Shown here piece by piece: positions 54,444 to 62,530 of a stretch of DNA of 64,000 nucleotides. Source of the stretch: Thaumatotibia leucotreta (taxonomy: Eukaryota > Arthropoda > Insecta > Lepidoptera > Tortricidae); assembly GCA_025490895.1 (NCBI GenBank), contig JALPQI010000367.1, positions 248,001 through 312,000 on the forward strand, in the 5' to 3' direction. The notes beneath the pieces were generated by a model, which was not told the origin of the DNA, made no database searches, and was given only the letters and a program-made list of their open reading frames with translations. Every line of letters begins with the position of its first letter. The stretch's first letter is position 1. Position numbers and translations under genes: made by a program.

Positions 54444-54582
54444 ATAAAAAAACAAACTTCCATACAAACTTCCTGGGACATTTTAGGAAATGTGGTGGAA
54501 CTTTCTCAGCATTCATTGACTCCACCAGCCTATCAATTTTTATTATTAATTTTTAAGACGTGATCCAAATGTACAAACTTTG
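54444..54582 (+). repeat. Local duplication, copy 1, right part
   Basis: CAAACTTCCATACAAACTTC ... GACATTTTAGGAAATGTGGT ... AAGACGTGATCCAAATGTAC is repeated at 55670-55812. Confidence 0.85.
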
Positions 54583-55516
54583 TCAGCCTCCGTAGCCTAG
54601 TTGGTAGTTACCCTGCCTACGAAGCTGGAGGTTCCGGGTTCGAATCCCGGCGAGGGCATTATTTGTGTATTTATTTATCACAAATATTTGTTCCTTGGTC
54701 GTGGCTGTGTATGTATTTTAGTATATATATGTATCTATCTATTACCCGCCGCCCGCGCGCCCCTCGCGCGTGCCGCCGCCTGTTGCAAAGTCACGTCAGC
54801 GTAACTACGCTGACGTCGCCGGTCAGCCTGTCGCCGCTAACCGGGCCACCTTGCCTCCTGAGGGAACGGGTCCCAATAAGGGCAAGGCCTCCGGCATCTT
54901 TGTGGACAAGGAGGGGTTCACATTGGTGAAACGGAAGAGCAGGGTGCGCAGGGCGCCTCGAAAAACTCTGTGTGGCACTGCCGAGACGGTTAATTCTGGT
55001 CTTCCGGTTGCAACACCGAGTAGGGCGCTCTACGTGTCGCGCCTGCATTACTCCGCCGTGCCCAACGATGTGGTGGAGTACGTCCGCCGGAAGACGGGTT
55101 ACTCGCTGAGGGTGCGGCAGCTGCGGTCGCGCCACTACGTGCACTTCAGCTCGTTCGTGGTGCGCGTGCCGCGCCCGCTGCAGGACACCATCGCGAGTGC
55201 AGACTTCTGGCCGAAGGGTGTCGTGTTTCGGCAGTTCCGAGGCAATCTGCCGAATCCTACGCCGGATCAGACGACGCAACGGAGCCACGTCGTTTCGTCG
55301 CCTAATTCTAACTAGTTTTAAGTTGTTTTTATATTTTTGTGTTTTTGTAGTTCACAGTGCCTTGGTGTTTAACTGTTATGCTGTGTAACTTATTTGAATA
55401 ATAAAATAAAATAAAATAAAATAAATTACCCATATCACAACACAAGCCTTAATTGAGCTTACCGTGGGACTAGGTCGATCGTTGTGTAAGATGTCCCAAG
55501 ATATTTATTTATAATG
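54583..55516 (+). mobile_element. SINE family 1 split by an ORF1-only LINE piece
   Basis: The head and body (A box TAGCCTAGTTGG, B box GGTTCGAATCC) lie at 54583-54747; the tail (CATATCACAACACAAGCC ... GATGTCCCAAGATATTTATT) resumes at 55432-55516. ATTACCC flanks the insert on both sides. Confidence 0.88.
54748..55424 (+). pseudogene. LINE ORF1 C-terminal part without ORF2, retrotransposed
   Basis: The frame is open from the insertion point (no ATG; GTG at 54770) to TAG at 55313. The translation contains a basic linker (VKRKSRVRRAPRKT), then LYVSRLHYSAVPNDVVEYVR, RKTGYSLRVRQLRSRHYVHF, SFVVRVPRPL and ASADFWPKGVVFRQFRG. I recognise this as the RNA-binding C-terminal domain of the gag-like ORF1 of lepidopteran CR1/Jockey-type LINEs. 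About 80 bp of 3' UTR and an (AAATA)n tail follow directly; reverse transcriptase is absent. GC content is far above the surroundings. The flanks ATTACCC (54741-54747, 55425-55431) show a real insertion into a SINE. Confidence 0.8.
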
Positions 55517-55812
55517 TGTTAAGTATAATTAAGTACCTAATTCTTCGTATTGGACAATAAATAGTATTTTTGGCAAAAAAATAAATTATATTGTTCTACT
55601 TTAAGTGAGGACTGCAGGACTGATGACCAGGTGAAGGTAGGACTGTGGTATAATCTGCTACCTAATAAAAAAGCAAACTTCCAAGTTCCATACAAACTTC
55701 CTGGGACATTTTGGAAAATGTGGTGGATCTTTCTCAGCATCACTGACTCCAGCAGCCTATCAATTTTTATTATTAATTTTGAAGACGTGATCCAAGTGTA
55801 CATACTTTTATT
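55517..55812 (+). repeat. Local duplication, copy 2 (lacks the insertions of copy 1)
   Basis: Runs colinearly with 53441-53592, about 53867-53889, and 54444-54582, but without the RTE insert and without the foldback element. The site reading ATAATCTGCTACCTAATAAA at 55651-55670 is the empty-site version of both. Confidence 0.87.
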
Positions 55813-55837
55813 AGGCCATTTTATTACAAATTATAAG

Positions 55838-55985
55838 CCCCCCACAAGGTGGACTGATGACCTGGTGAAGGTCGCAGGAATCCGCTGAATGCGGGTGGCA
55901 CAGGACCGGTCATTGTGGCAATCTTTGGGGGAGGCTTTATGTTCAGTAGTGGACGTCTTTCGGCTGATATGATGATGATGATTAC
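55838..55985 (+). pseudogene. RTE LINE 3' end, plus strand
   Basis: The translation reads PPTRWTDDLVKVAGIR, then a stop where W is expected, and MRVAQDRSLWQSLGEALC further on. It ends in CAGTAGTGGACGTCTTTCGG and (ATG)n. R-W-x-D-D-L and the Q-D-R-x-x-W motif match RTE C-termini. Confidence 0.8.
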
Positions 55986-56236
55986 AAAAAGCGAAAGGAA
56001 ATTATATTAACACTAATAATGAGCAAGTTTAGCACAAATGAGCGGAAAAATTAATTAGTGTGACGTTAAATTATGGTCGCGTCATTAGAAACTTCGAGAA
56101 GTTTGAATTAATTGAATAATGATTGAGATAATCAAATCAAATTTACTAACTAGACTTACTAGACCATTACTTACAGTTGGAAAAAAATAAATAAAAGCAG
56201 ATCTATTGATTTAAACTTTCACGATTATCACTCATA

Positions 56237-56441
56237 TTTTAAAGATAAACGGGTCTTAATCGCGTAAACTTACGTTTAATTATATCCTGACGTTTCGGGC
56301 ATGACGTTACACCCGTCATGCCCGAAACCTGCCTGAACCTGCTTGAGTCTACCTGCGACCACGGGTGTAACGTCATGCCCGAAACGTCAGGATATAATTA
56401 AACGTAAGTTTACGCGATTAAGACCCGTTTATCTTTAAAAT
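56237..56441. repeat. Long hairpin, 205 bp, with nested inner repeats
   Basis: AAAGATAAACGGGTCTTAAT ... TATCCTGACGTTTCGGGCAT pairs over about 80 bp with the complement at the right. Inside, ATGACGTTACACCCG and CGGGTGTAACGTCAT form a second, offset pairing, and CATGCCCGAAAC occurs twice. Pieces of the same sequence are at 40450-40530. Confidence 0.85.
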
Positions 56442-56490
56442 AAAAGCAGATCTGTTTGAATAAAACTAATTTCAATATTCTAACCTAACT

Positions 56491-56560
56491 ATCATCATCA
56501 TTCATCATCAGGCTGCCCCAGTCCACTGCTGGACGTGTAGGTCTCGGATTAAACTTCGCG
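56491..56560 (-). mobile_element. Tail fragment of a (GAT)n-ended element
   Basis: ATCATCATTCATCATCAGGC ... CCAGTCCACTGCTGGACGTG is the complement of a family tail. The rest is unrecognisable. Confidence 0.6.
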
Positions 56561-56596
56561 ATAAAAGTTTATAGATGGGCATCATTAATCGATAGT

Positions 56597-56857
56597 CTTC
56601 CACGAGCCACTGAAAACCTTGAACGGGGTGATTTAGTAGGCTATACTGAACAACTTTTAATATGGGGCCAATCATAAAATCTATAAAAAAAAATTGTCTT
56701 TTTCATATATTTTGACCGATTGATCACGACATTTTATATGAAAAAGGCAAATTTTTTTTTGAGATTTTTGGGTTAGGTCCATAGTAAAAGTTATTCAGTT
56801 TAACCTACCAAATCACCCCGTTCAAGGTTTTCAGTGGCTCGTGGAACACCCTGTATA
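56597..56857. mobile_element. Foldback MITE, sister of 5754-6014
   Basis: The arms CACGAGCCACTGAAAACCTT and GAACGGGGTGATTTAGTAGG are mirrored at the right, ending GAACACCCTGTATA. The left terminal TACAGGGTGT is missing, so the copy starts a few bases inside. Confidence 0.85.
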
Positions 56858-57102
56858 AGGCTCATTTCTAAACTGCTAAATGGTCATTCATATAAATAGG
56901 CAACTATAAGTCCTAATTTTCCTGTCTCCCAACCCAGAATATATCGATTTATGTAATTACTGTTGCCGATGTTGCGTCGCTCGGAAGCGTTCGTTCCGGC
57001 CGTGCGTAAATGTTCGACGCATAATTGCAGTCTTTCTCAATGTAACTTGGAATTACATGGTAATAGATGTTAAAAACTTGGGCTAGTCGGTGTCTCGGTT
57101 CC

Positions 57103-57391
57103 TGCAGTGTTATTCACTAAGGAAACCGCCTTGCTATCAGCGCTGCGGCAGCGTCGAGCCTAAAAATTCACTAATGCACTTTAAACGACACTAGCGCTCG
57201 GTGACGAATGCGGCGTGAGCTGGAACTACTCTGCGTCGAGAGTCGAGAGTTACCGCCTACAGTTCGACGACGAGCTGTTCTACGTTAATACAGTTTTTCG
57301 CAGCGCTGCGCTCGACGTCGAAGTGAAGGCTGTCTCGTCGTCGAGCTCGTTGACGAACGCAGCGTCGAATGTGTGAATAAGAGAATAGCAT
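57103..57391. repeat. GC-rich repeat, second copy of 34065-34366
   Basis: TGTTATTCACTAAGGAAACC ... GACACTAGCGCTCGGTGACG ... AGCTCGTTGACGAACGCAGC ... GTGTGAATAAGAGAATA. Small deletions and a GTCGAGA duplication distinguish it from copy 1. Confidence 0.85.
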
Positions 57392-58099
57392 AGCTGCCCG
57401 ATGCGATCGTGTATTTTCTATTAATATCTTTCTTGCATTTTGAAGCAAAACATTACCCCCTTGGCCCGCAAGACTATGTAAAGTCCATTTCAAATACGAA
57501 GGCCCGATTGCAATTGACAAAGTCATTAGGCGTCAACAATAGGATCAGTGATAACAAAAGATACCTGGGCAGACCCTTTTGAGGCGTGATATTTTATACG
57601 ACACGTGCCAATTTGTAGGGGACCAATTAAATGACAAAAGTTTCGAGTGGCATCGGGCCTTCGTACTTCATCTTCGTACATACGGAATTACGGACCGAGC
57701 AATTACAACTTCAAACTTCAGGGATTATAACCTTTTTGGTAGTAAAAGCGGCAAATTTAAAAGTTTTAGGGTCGTATTGTTTGAATTTTCGCCCTTTTTC
57801 AGTGCCAAGAGTTGATTACACATTTATGTAACTTCGTAAAACAAAAATTATGACGTTATAATTATTTAATTTTTATTAAAGGCCTTTAATTATATTCTTT
57901 TTTTTTTTGAATCGATAAATAATTATGGCAGTTAGTGTCTTTTGTAATGCGACCTCAGATTTAATTATCTATCGTTATTTATTAGTAGGTACTTATAAAT
58001 AATAGACATTGCATGAATCATAATAATTAACTTTAGCATGTCAGTCGGTCGAAGAGTATGCACTACTTACAATACTTACAATCACCAGTTTTCACCAGG
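57392..58099. other. Interval without recognised features
   Basis: Short overlapping frames at 57579-57831 have no motif. A phrase TCGCCCTTTTTCAGTGCCA resembles 26633-26651 in the other AT-rich area, possibly an unassigned low-copy repeat. Confidence 0.4.
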
Positions 58100-58298
58100 A
58101 TTGAAGTATCACTGACCATTCTTTGATAGAAGATTGATGATGGGCAACAGCGTCAGCATAGTGGACACATGACTACGATCGCCAATCCGCTTATCCAGCG
58201 TGGCGATTATGGGCATTTGCCTCCTAATGCGTCTATATGCATAGTTAATAGTAGCCTACGTCCAGCAGTGGACTAACATAGGCTGATGATGATGATGA
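58100..58298 (+). mobile_element. (GAT)n-tailed short element, 5'-truncated
   Basis: Begins at GATTGAAGTATCACTGACC and runs to CCAGCAGTGGACTAACATAG, then (GAT)n. Confidence 0.85.
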
Positions 58299-58323
58299 AC
58301 CACCAGTTGAAAGGTTTTCACTT

Positions 58324-58480
58324 CAGGATGCTTAGCCAAGTTTCCAATCGCTAACGCTTAGTAGCGTATCGTAGTTTTCCCTCTCTGTCACTCTATCATA
58401 TTAGTGCGACAAAGACAGTTAGCTGCCTTTCGCTTACGATTGACGATTAAGCGTTAGCGATTGGCAACTTGTCTAAGCAC
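58324..58480. mobile_element. Palindromic MITE, AGGATGCTTAGCC family
   Basis: The cleanest copy: AGGATGCTTAGCCAAGTTTC at left, GGCAACTTGTCTAAGCAC at right, with CGCTAACGCTTA and its complement inside. Confidence 0.88.
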
Positions 58481-58496
58481 AGTTATAAAATAACGA

Positions 58497-58587
58497 TTCA
58501 AATTCGATCGGTACACAAAACGTGATTGGTTGATTTCGTAGAACGGGCGCTAGAATAGCGAATGCTCTTTTGGTTTAAACGTACCTT
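58497..58587. mobile_element. Family A MITE, right two thirds
   Basis: AATTCGATCGGTACACAAAA ... GAATGCTCTTTTGGTTTAAA, ending GTACCTT; the left arm is missing. Confidence 0.82.
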
Positions 58588-58961
58588 CAGGAAACATCTC
58601 AATGTTTTGAAGATTTTACCGGCATTAATATGTACCTACCAAGAAAAGTCCGGGCAATAACTAAGGTATTTACACCAAAGGTCGGGGTTTTTTAAGTCTT
58701 TGTCCTGATTTATTGAATTTTGAGACGGCCACACTATATAGATATAGGTATATATACCTACAGTACCTACCAACACCTTTCAATTTCATCGCGGAAGTGC
58801 CAAACTTCTTGTTTTCCTTCACAAAAAGCGAATGGCAAATATCAAGTTTTCTGCACGGATTCTGATAAAATTGTTAAATAAAAATAAAGATACAAAAATA
58901 TCTGTTACTTTTTCGATTTACGTCAATCACTACAGTCACTTACAAGTCACTCTTTAGTAAG

Positions 58962-59078
58962 TAAATCTTTAAAACTACGCAACGGATTTTGATGACATTT
59001 TTTTAATAGGTACAGTAATTCAAGAGGAAGGTTTTTACGTAGGTATAGTACCCGTGCGCAGCCGGGGCGGGTCGCTAA
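58962..59078 (+). mobile_element. Short non-autonomous Helitron, 5'-truncated
   Basis: TAAATCTTTAAAACTACGCA ... GCAGCCGGGGCGGGTCGCTA, with the terminal CTAG mutated to CTAA. Confidence 0.75.
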
Positions 59079-59100
59079 TTCTTAATAAATATGACAGGGA

Positions 59101-59235
59101 GGCAGAATGGCGATCATGGTACCTCAAAGATCTAAATTTCGAAGATTTGTCTCTGTCATTCAAACGAAAGCTTCATCAGAATATGGACAAAATTCAGGAC
59201 CTGGTTCCGCCATCATAACGTTATATTCATATTTC
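59101..59235. mobile_element. Mixed fragment: family B-like piece, then a GGCGGRMCC-repeat end
   Basis: TCTAAATTTCGAAGATTTGT ... CATTCAAACGAAAGCTTC resembles family B interiors, and ATTCAGGACCTGGTTCCGCC is the end of the tandem repeat units at 59535-59845. Confidence 0.45.
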
Positions 59236-59362
59236 ATATTCATATTCATATTTATTCATAAAATCAAAATTTTACATGTCAAAATAATAATAAATAAATA
59301 AATGTCAATTAAATTAGAAATATTATAATTATTAATCAAGATATTCATATTCATTTATAGGT
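59236..59362. repeat. (TTCATA)n-type simple repeat and AT-rich DNA
   Basis: Repeated ATTCATATT units (59224-59260 and again 59340-59355) bracket an AT-rich stretch. Confidence 0.75.
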
Positions 59363-59500
59363 AAGGTAAGGTGGGGTAAGATTGAACGGTTTTTTTAATG
59401 GGGTAAGACAAAAAGCTTCCTGTATTACGCTATGCCAGAAGGACGATTTTTTGTCTTACCCCATTAAAAAAACCGTTCAATCTTACCCCAACTTACCTTA
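59363..59500. mobile_element. Palindromic MITE, GGGGTAAGAT family
   Basis: AAGGTGGGGTAAGATTGAAC and TTTTTTAATGGGGTAAGACA pair with the right arm CCCCATTAAAAAAACCG ... CTTACCCCAACTTACCTTA. Sister copy at 61563-61700. Confidence 0.9.
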
Positions 59501-59534
59501 ATATACTAGGTATTAAAAAATAAATGTTAAACTT

Positions 59535-59845
59535 ATAATGGCGGGACCAGACTATTTCAAATATTACTTTGAAATGGAAGAAGTACTATTTTTATTACAA
59601 AAGGTACCAAATAGTACCAATTCAGTACTAAATAATGCAATATGAATCGACAGAATTCAGGACGTGGTTCCGCCATTAGGTACCTATAACGTTATAATGG
59701 CGGGCCCAGACTGATTAAAGTGATTAAATATAACTGAAATAGAAGAGATAGTCATTTTTTACAACAGGTAACAAATAGTACTAATTCAGTACTAAATAAT
59801 GCAATACGAATCGATCAAATTCAGGATCTGGTCCCGCCATTATAA
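59535..59845 (+). repeat. Two tandem units of a 159-bp repeat
   Basis: The units begin ATAATGGCGGGACCAGACT (59535) and ATAATGGCGGGCCCAGACT (59694), and each ends AATTCAGGA..TGGTYCCGCCATTA. GGCGGGACCA and TGGTTCCGCC are inverted, so each unit is a small foldback and the pair shares its junction. Confidence 0.82.
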
Positions 59846-59965
59846 CGGTTATCTACGTGACAGAGCCAAATCCTCAAAAATCGATGATTTCGAAGTTCGC
59901 GGTAGTGCCGCGGCAGAGTCATCATCATCAGCCTATGATAGTCCACTGCTGGACGTAGTCTCGCG
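59846..59965. mobile_element. Family B fragment with an inserted (GAT)n-element tail
   Basis: AATCGATGATTTCGAAGTTC then GCGGTAGTGCCGCGGCAGAG is family B-like. At about 59920, CATCATCATCAGCCTATGAT ... CTGGACGTAGTC (minus-strand tail scrap) follows, and CGCGGCAGAGT then repeats after it, a likely 10- to 12-bp target duplication. Confidence 0.6.
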
Positions 59966-60186
59966 GCAGAGTAGACCAATGAAATATAAACATTCCAACC
60001 GCCGTAATTATGTCAACAAGCTAGCAATATTTGCGGCAACTCCTTATGTAACCAAACTGGTTGAAACGTTTCTCAACCGACACGTGAGGCGGTCACGTGT
60101 TTGTATAGTTTGAAATCGCAGTCTGAAGTTACAAACAAATAGTAAACTATGAAAAATAAGTAGCCTCACTAGCTTGGTGACGGCAG

Positions 60187-60335
60187 TAAAGCCGCGTTTT
60201 CACTCAGTGTTCTGAGTCAGCATTCGTTCGTTCTTGGACAGATTGAAAACAGGATTTCACATAGCAAAATGTTCGTTCGTCAGCCCACGAACAAGTGAAT
60301 ACTCGCTCAGAACACTAAGTGGAAACTCTTAAATT
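60187..60335. mobile_element. Palindromic element with CACTCAGTGTTCTGAG ends
   Basis: TTTTCACTCAGTGTTCTGAG pairs with CTCAGAACACTAAGTGGAAA; inner ATTCGTTCG/CGAACAAGTG words continue loosely. Confidence 0.7.
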
Positions 60336-60409
60336 CTCATGAAAATTTTCTGAAATTTCCGAGTAAATCCCACAATTTTGAGAATATTTATCACACGGGT
60401 TACTCACGT

Positions 60410-60870
60410 AATTTAAGTCGATAATTGCTCGACATGTTTCGATCCATTTAGAGGATCCTCATCATGGAGTATCCGCGACCAAAGCCCGACGTGTATTGCG
60501 GGCTTGCGCTCTGCTAGAGCGTGTGCTGGCCGCGGGCAGCGCTGACGGGGGCGGCAAAGGAGGAAAACTACCCTCATTGTCATTTTTGTCGAAAAGCTAG
60601 GTAATAAGGGCACGTCTACACTGTCTACCGATCGATGCAATACCTAAAACCTTTTTCCAACCAGGTGGCATTGACCAACCACAATCACGATTAAAATTTG
60701 GGTGGCGACTTATTTCGATGGCTTCCCGTATTCGTGGCACGATGAACTTTTCTCTTGAAAGTACGGTGACCTTATCGAACCTAATACAGTGCGTCGAATC
60801 CAAATCCAATACAAATGATATACAACTTGAGTGGTTTCTATCATTTCTCGGAGCCCCTGACTCAGTTAGT
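60410..60870 (-). pseudogene. Penelope-like element C-terminus and 3' region
   Basis: On the minus strand the frame from about 60860 to 60600 contains LDLDSTHCIRFDKVTVLSRE, then VPRIREAIEISRHPNFNRD and GWSMPPGWKKVLG, with a stop at 60597-60599. The R-E-A-x-E-I-x-x-H-P-N-F-N-R-D-x-G-x-x-x-x-x-x-W motif is the end of the GIY-YIG endonuclease region in Penelope-like retroelements. Downstream is a GC-rich 3' region that finishes with TGATGAG ... GAAACATG. The reverse transcriptase and the GIY-YIG signature are absent. Confidence 0.72.
60430..60470 (-). other. Hammerhead-like motif in the Penelope-like 3' region
   Basis: The minus strand reads ATGATGAG, then GATCC-TCTAAAT-GGATC (a 5-bp stem with a 7-base loop), then GAAAC. 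A hammerhead needs CTGATGA, a stem, then GAAA. Here the first core base is A rather than C, so cleavage is doubtful in this copy. Penelope-like elements are known to carry hammerhead motifs in their terminal repeats. Confidence 0.45.
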
Positions 60871-60956
60871 CGTTAAAGTATGAGTAATCGTGAAATAAAT
60901 TATATCATTGCGTGTAAAATAAAATAATAAAGTGGATACATCTTGTAGGCGATTGT

Positions 60957-61139
60957 ACAGGTGTAGTGAGAAATGACTTGCCTTCGGAAAAGTTCGTAAA
61001 CACATGCTGTTTCCGGCAGTGTCACCGAGTCTGACTGAAGTAGCATGACAGCTATTACTGTCAGTCTCAGTGAGATAGACTGAAACAGCATGACGTTGAC
61101 AAACGTTTCCGAAGGCAAGTCATTTCTCACTACATCTGT
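60957..61139. mobile_element. Palindromic MITE, GTAGTGAGAAATGACTTGCC family
   Basis: Inverted sister of 32564-32746 with nearly identical arms. The central loop differs by small changes. Confidence 0.9.
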
Positions 61140-61369
61140 ACAGATTTCCGCACAAAGGCTCAAAGGGCAAGGTTGTCGATTCGCGTGACAACTGTCAATG
61201 TTGAAGATAGGAATTTAAATTGAAGAGAAAAATTATATAAAAGTACTTCGTGCACCATAAATCCGTGATTAAGATTTTATTATCTTACTTATAAGTAGTT
61301 TAAATTGCTTGAATAAAAATAATTACAACGATATGATCAAAAGGTAAATTTTCTCCTTTATTCTTATAA

Positions 61370-61560
61370 CTAGCGACCCCCCCCCCCCCCCACCGGCTTC
61401 GCACGGGTACTATATACTTACATAAAAACTTTCCTCTTGAATTGCTCTACCTATTAAAAAATTTAATCAAAATCCGTTGCGTAGTTTTAACGGTTTAAGC
61501 GTACAAAGGGACATAGACATAGGGACAGAAAAAGTGACTTTATTTTATACTATGTAGTGA
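61370..61560 (-). mobile_element. Short non-autonomous Helitron with expanded C tract
   Basis: The complement starts TCACTACATAGTATAAAATA and ends at GTCGCTAG, but the normal GGGGCGGG before the end is replaced by a G run (C run at about 61377-61391 on the plus strand). A precedes TC and T follows CTAG. ACATAG is also duplicated inside. Confidence 0.8.
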
Positions 61561-61562
61561 TG

Positions 61563-61700
61563 TAAGGTAAATTGGGGTAAGATGAAACGTGTTTTTTAAT
61601 GGGGTAAGACAAAAAGCTTCCAGAAGACGCTGTGCCAGAAGGACGACTTTTTGACTTACCCCATTAAAAATACCGTTTCATCTTACCCCATCTTACCTTA
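61563..61700. mobile_element. Palindromic MITE, GGGGTAAGAT family
   Basis: TAAGGTAAATTGGGGTAAGA ... TCTTACCCCATCTTACCTTA with TTTTTAATGGGGTAAGAC arms. It lies 2 bp from the Helitron. Confidence 0.9.
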
Positions 61701-61746
61701 GTGATAGTGATGATACCACATGCAGCGATGCACCGAGACGCCTGAG

Positions 61747-61866
61747 TCGCGTTTTATAAAATTACAATTTACAATTTTGCTGTTTGCCTCTCTTTCTTTC
61801 GAATATGTGCGTGCGCTACAGAAGCAAACAGCGAAATTGTAAAATGTAACTTTATAAAACGCGACC
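61747..61866. mobile_element. Palindromic MITE, GTCGCGTTTTATAAA family
   Basis: TCGCGTTTTATAAAATTACA ... CAATTTTGCTGTTTGCC pairs with TTTGCTTCTGTAGCG-side arms ending TTATAAAACGCGACC. A single arm occurs at 44513-44540. Confidence 0.82.
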
Positions 61867-61980
61867 CTGGGGGGTTACCATGACCTACTAAGGCGATTTT
61901 AGTTTAGGACCAAATTTAAGTCGCGATGTGTCTGTTCAATAGAAGCATAAATTATATCTAACTATGCATATGCATGCATG

Positions 61981-62210
61981 CATCGGCCTATGATAGTCCA
62001 CTACAGGACGTAGGCCTCTCCAATTAAGTATGCTATACGCATTAGGAGGTAAATGCCCATAATCACCACGCTGGGCAAGCGGATTGGCGATCGCAGTAAT
62101 GTGTCCACTATGATGACGCTGCTGCCCATCATCAATCTTTTATCAAATAATGGTCAGTGACACTTCAATCCCTTTGTCGATTCTTACGACACCCGCAGGA
62201 GAAGTTGGGG
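61981..62210 (-). mobile_element. (GAT)n-tailed short element, head truncated
   Basis: CATCGGCCTATGATAGTCCA ... CCGCAGGAGAAGTTGGGG; the head GCCGTGTGGTG side is missing. Confidence 0.85.
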
Positions 62211-62379
62211 TTCTAACTAAAATAATCTAGATCTAAGGGTCGACACTTGTGGCATTGTACCGAGGATGCTGGCGGTATTTTCTCGCTGTATCGCAATACT
62301 GATGCGCTGTGCGAAGTCTTAGTTAACATTTTATTTAGTTTTAATCAACTCTTACAATTCTTACAAAAGCAAATGAATT

Positions 62380-62530
62380 AAGGTGCATGCAGACCAGAGA
62401 AAACGACGAGAAAAGAGTATTCTCTGTTCTATCCCCCACTCTACGAAATCAACGAATCACGTTTCGTGTAACGATCGAATCGAAGTAGGGGTATAGAACA
62501 GCGAATGCTCTTTTGGTCTGCATGCACCTT
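62380..62530. mobile_element. Palindromic MITE, family A
   Basis: AAGGTGCATGCAGACCAGAG ... GGTCTGCATGCACCTT with an insertion (AAACGACGAGAAAAG) in the left arm and part of the right arm lost; TA follows at the right. Confidence 0.85.

Noticed and set aside
54791..55288. 165-codon minus-strand frame opposite the ORF1 fragment
   Set aside because: It is a shadow of the plus-strand frame, which matches a known LINE ORF1 domain; high GC content keeps the antisense frame open.
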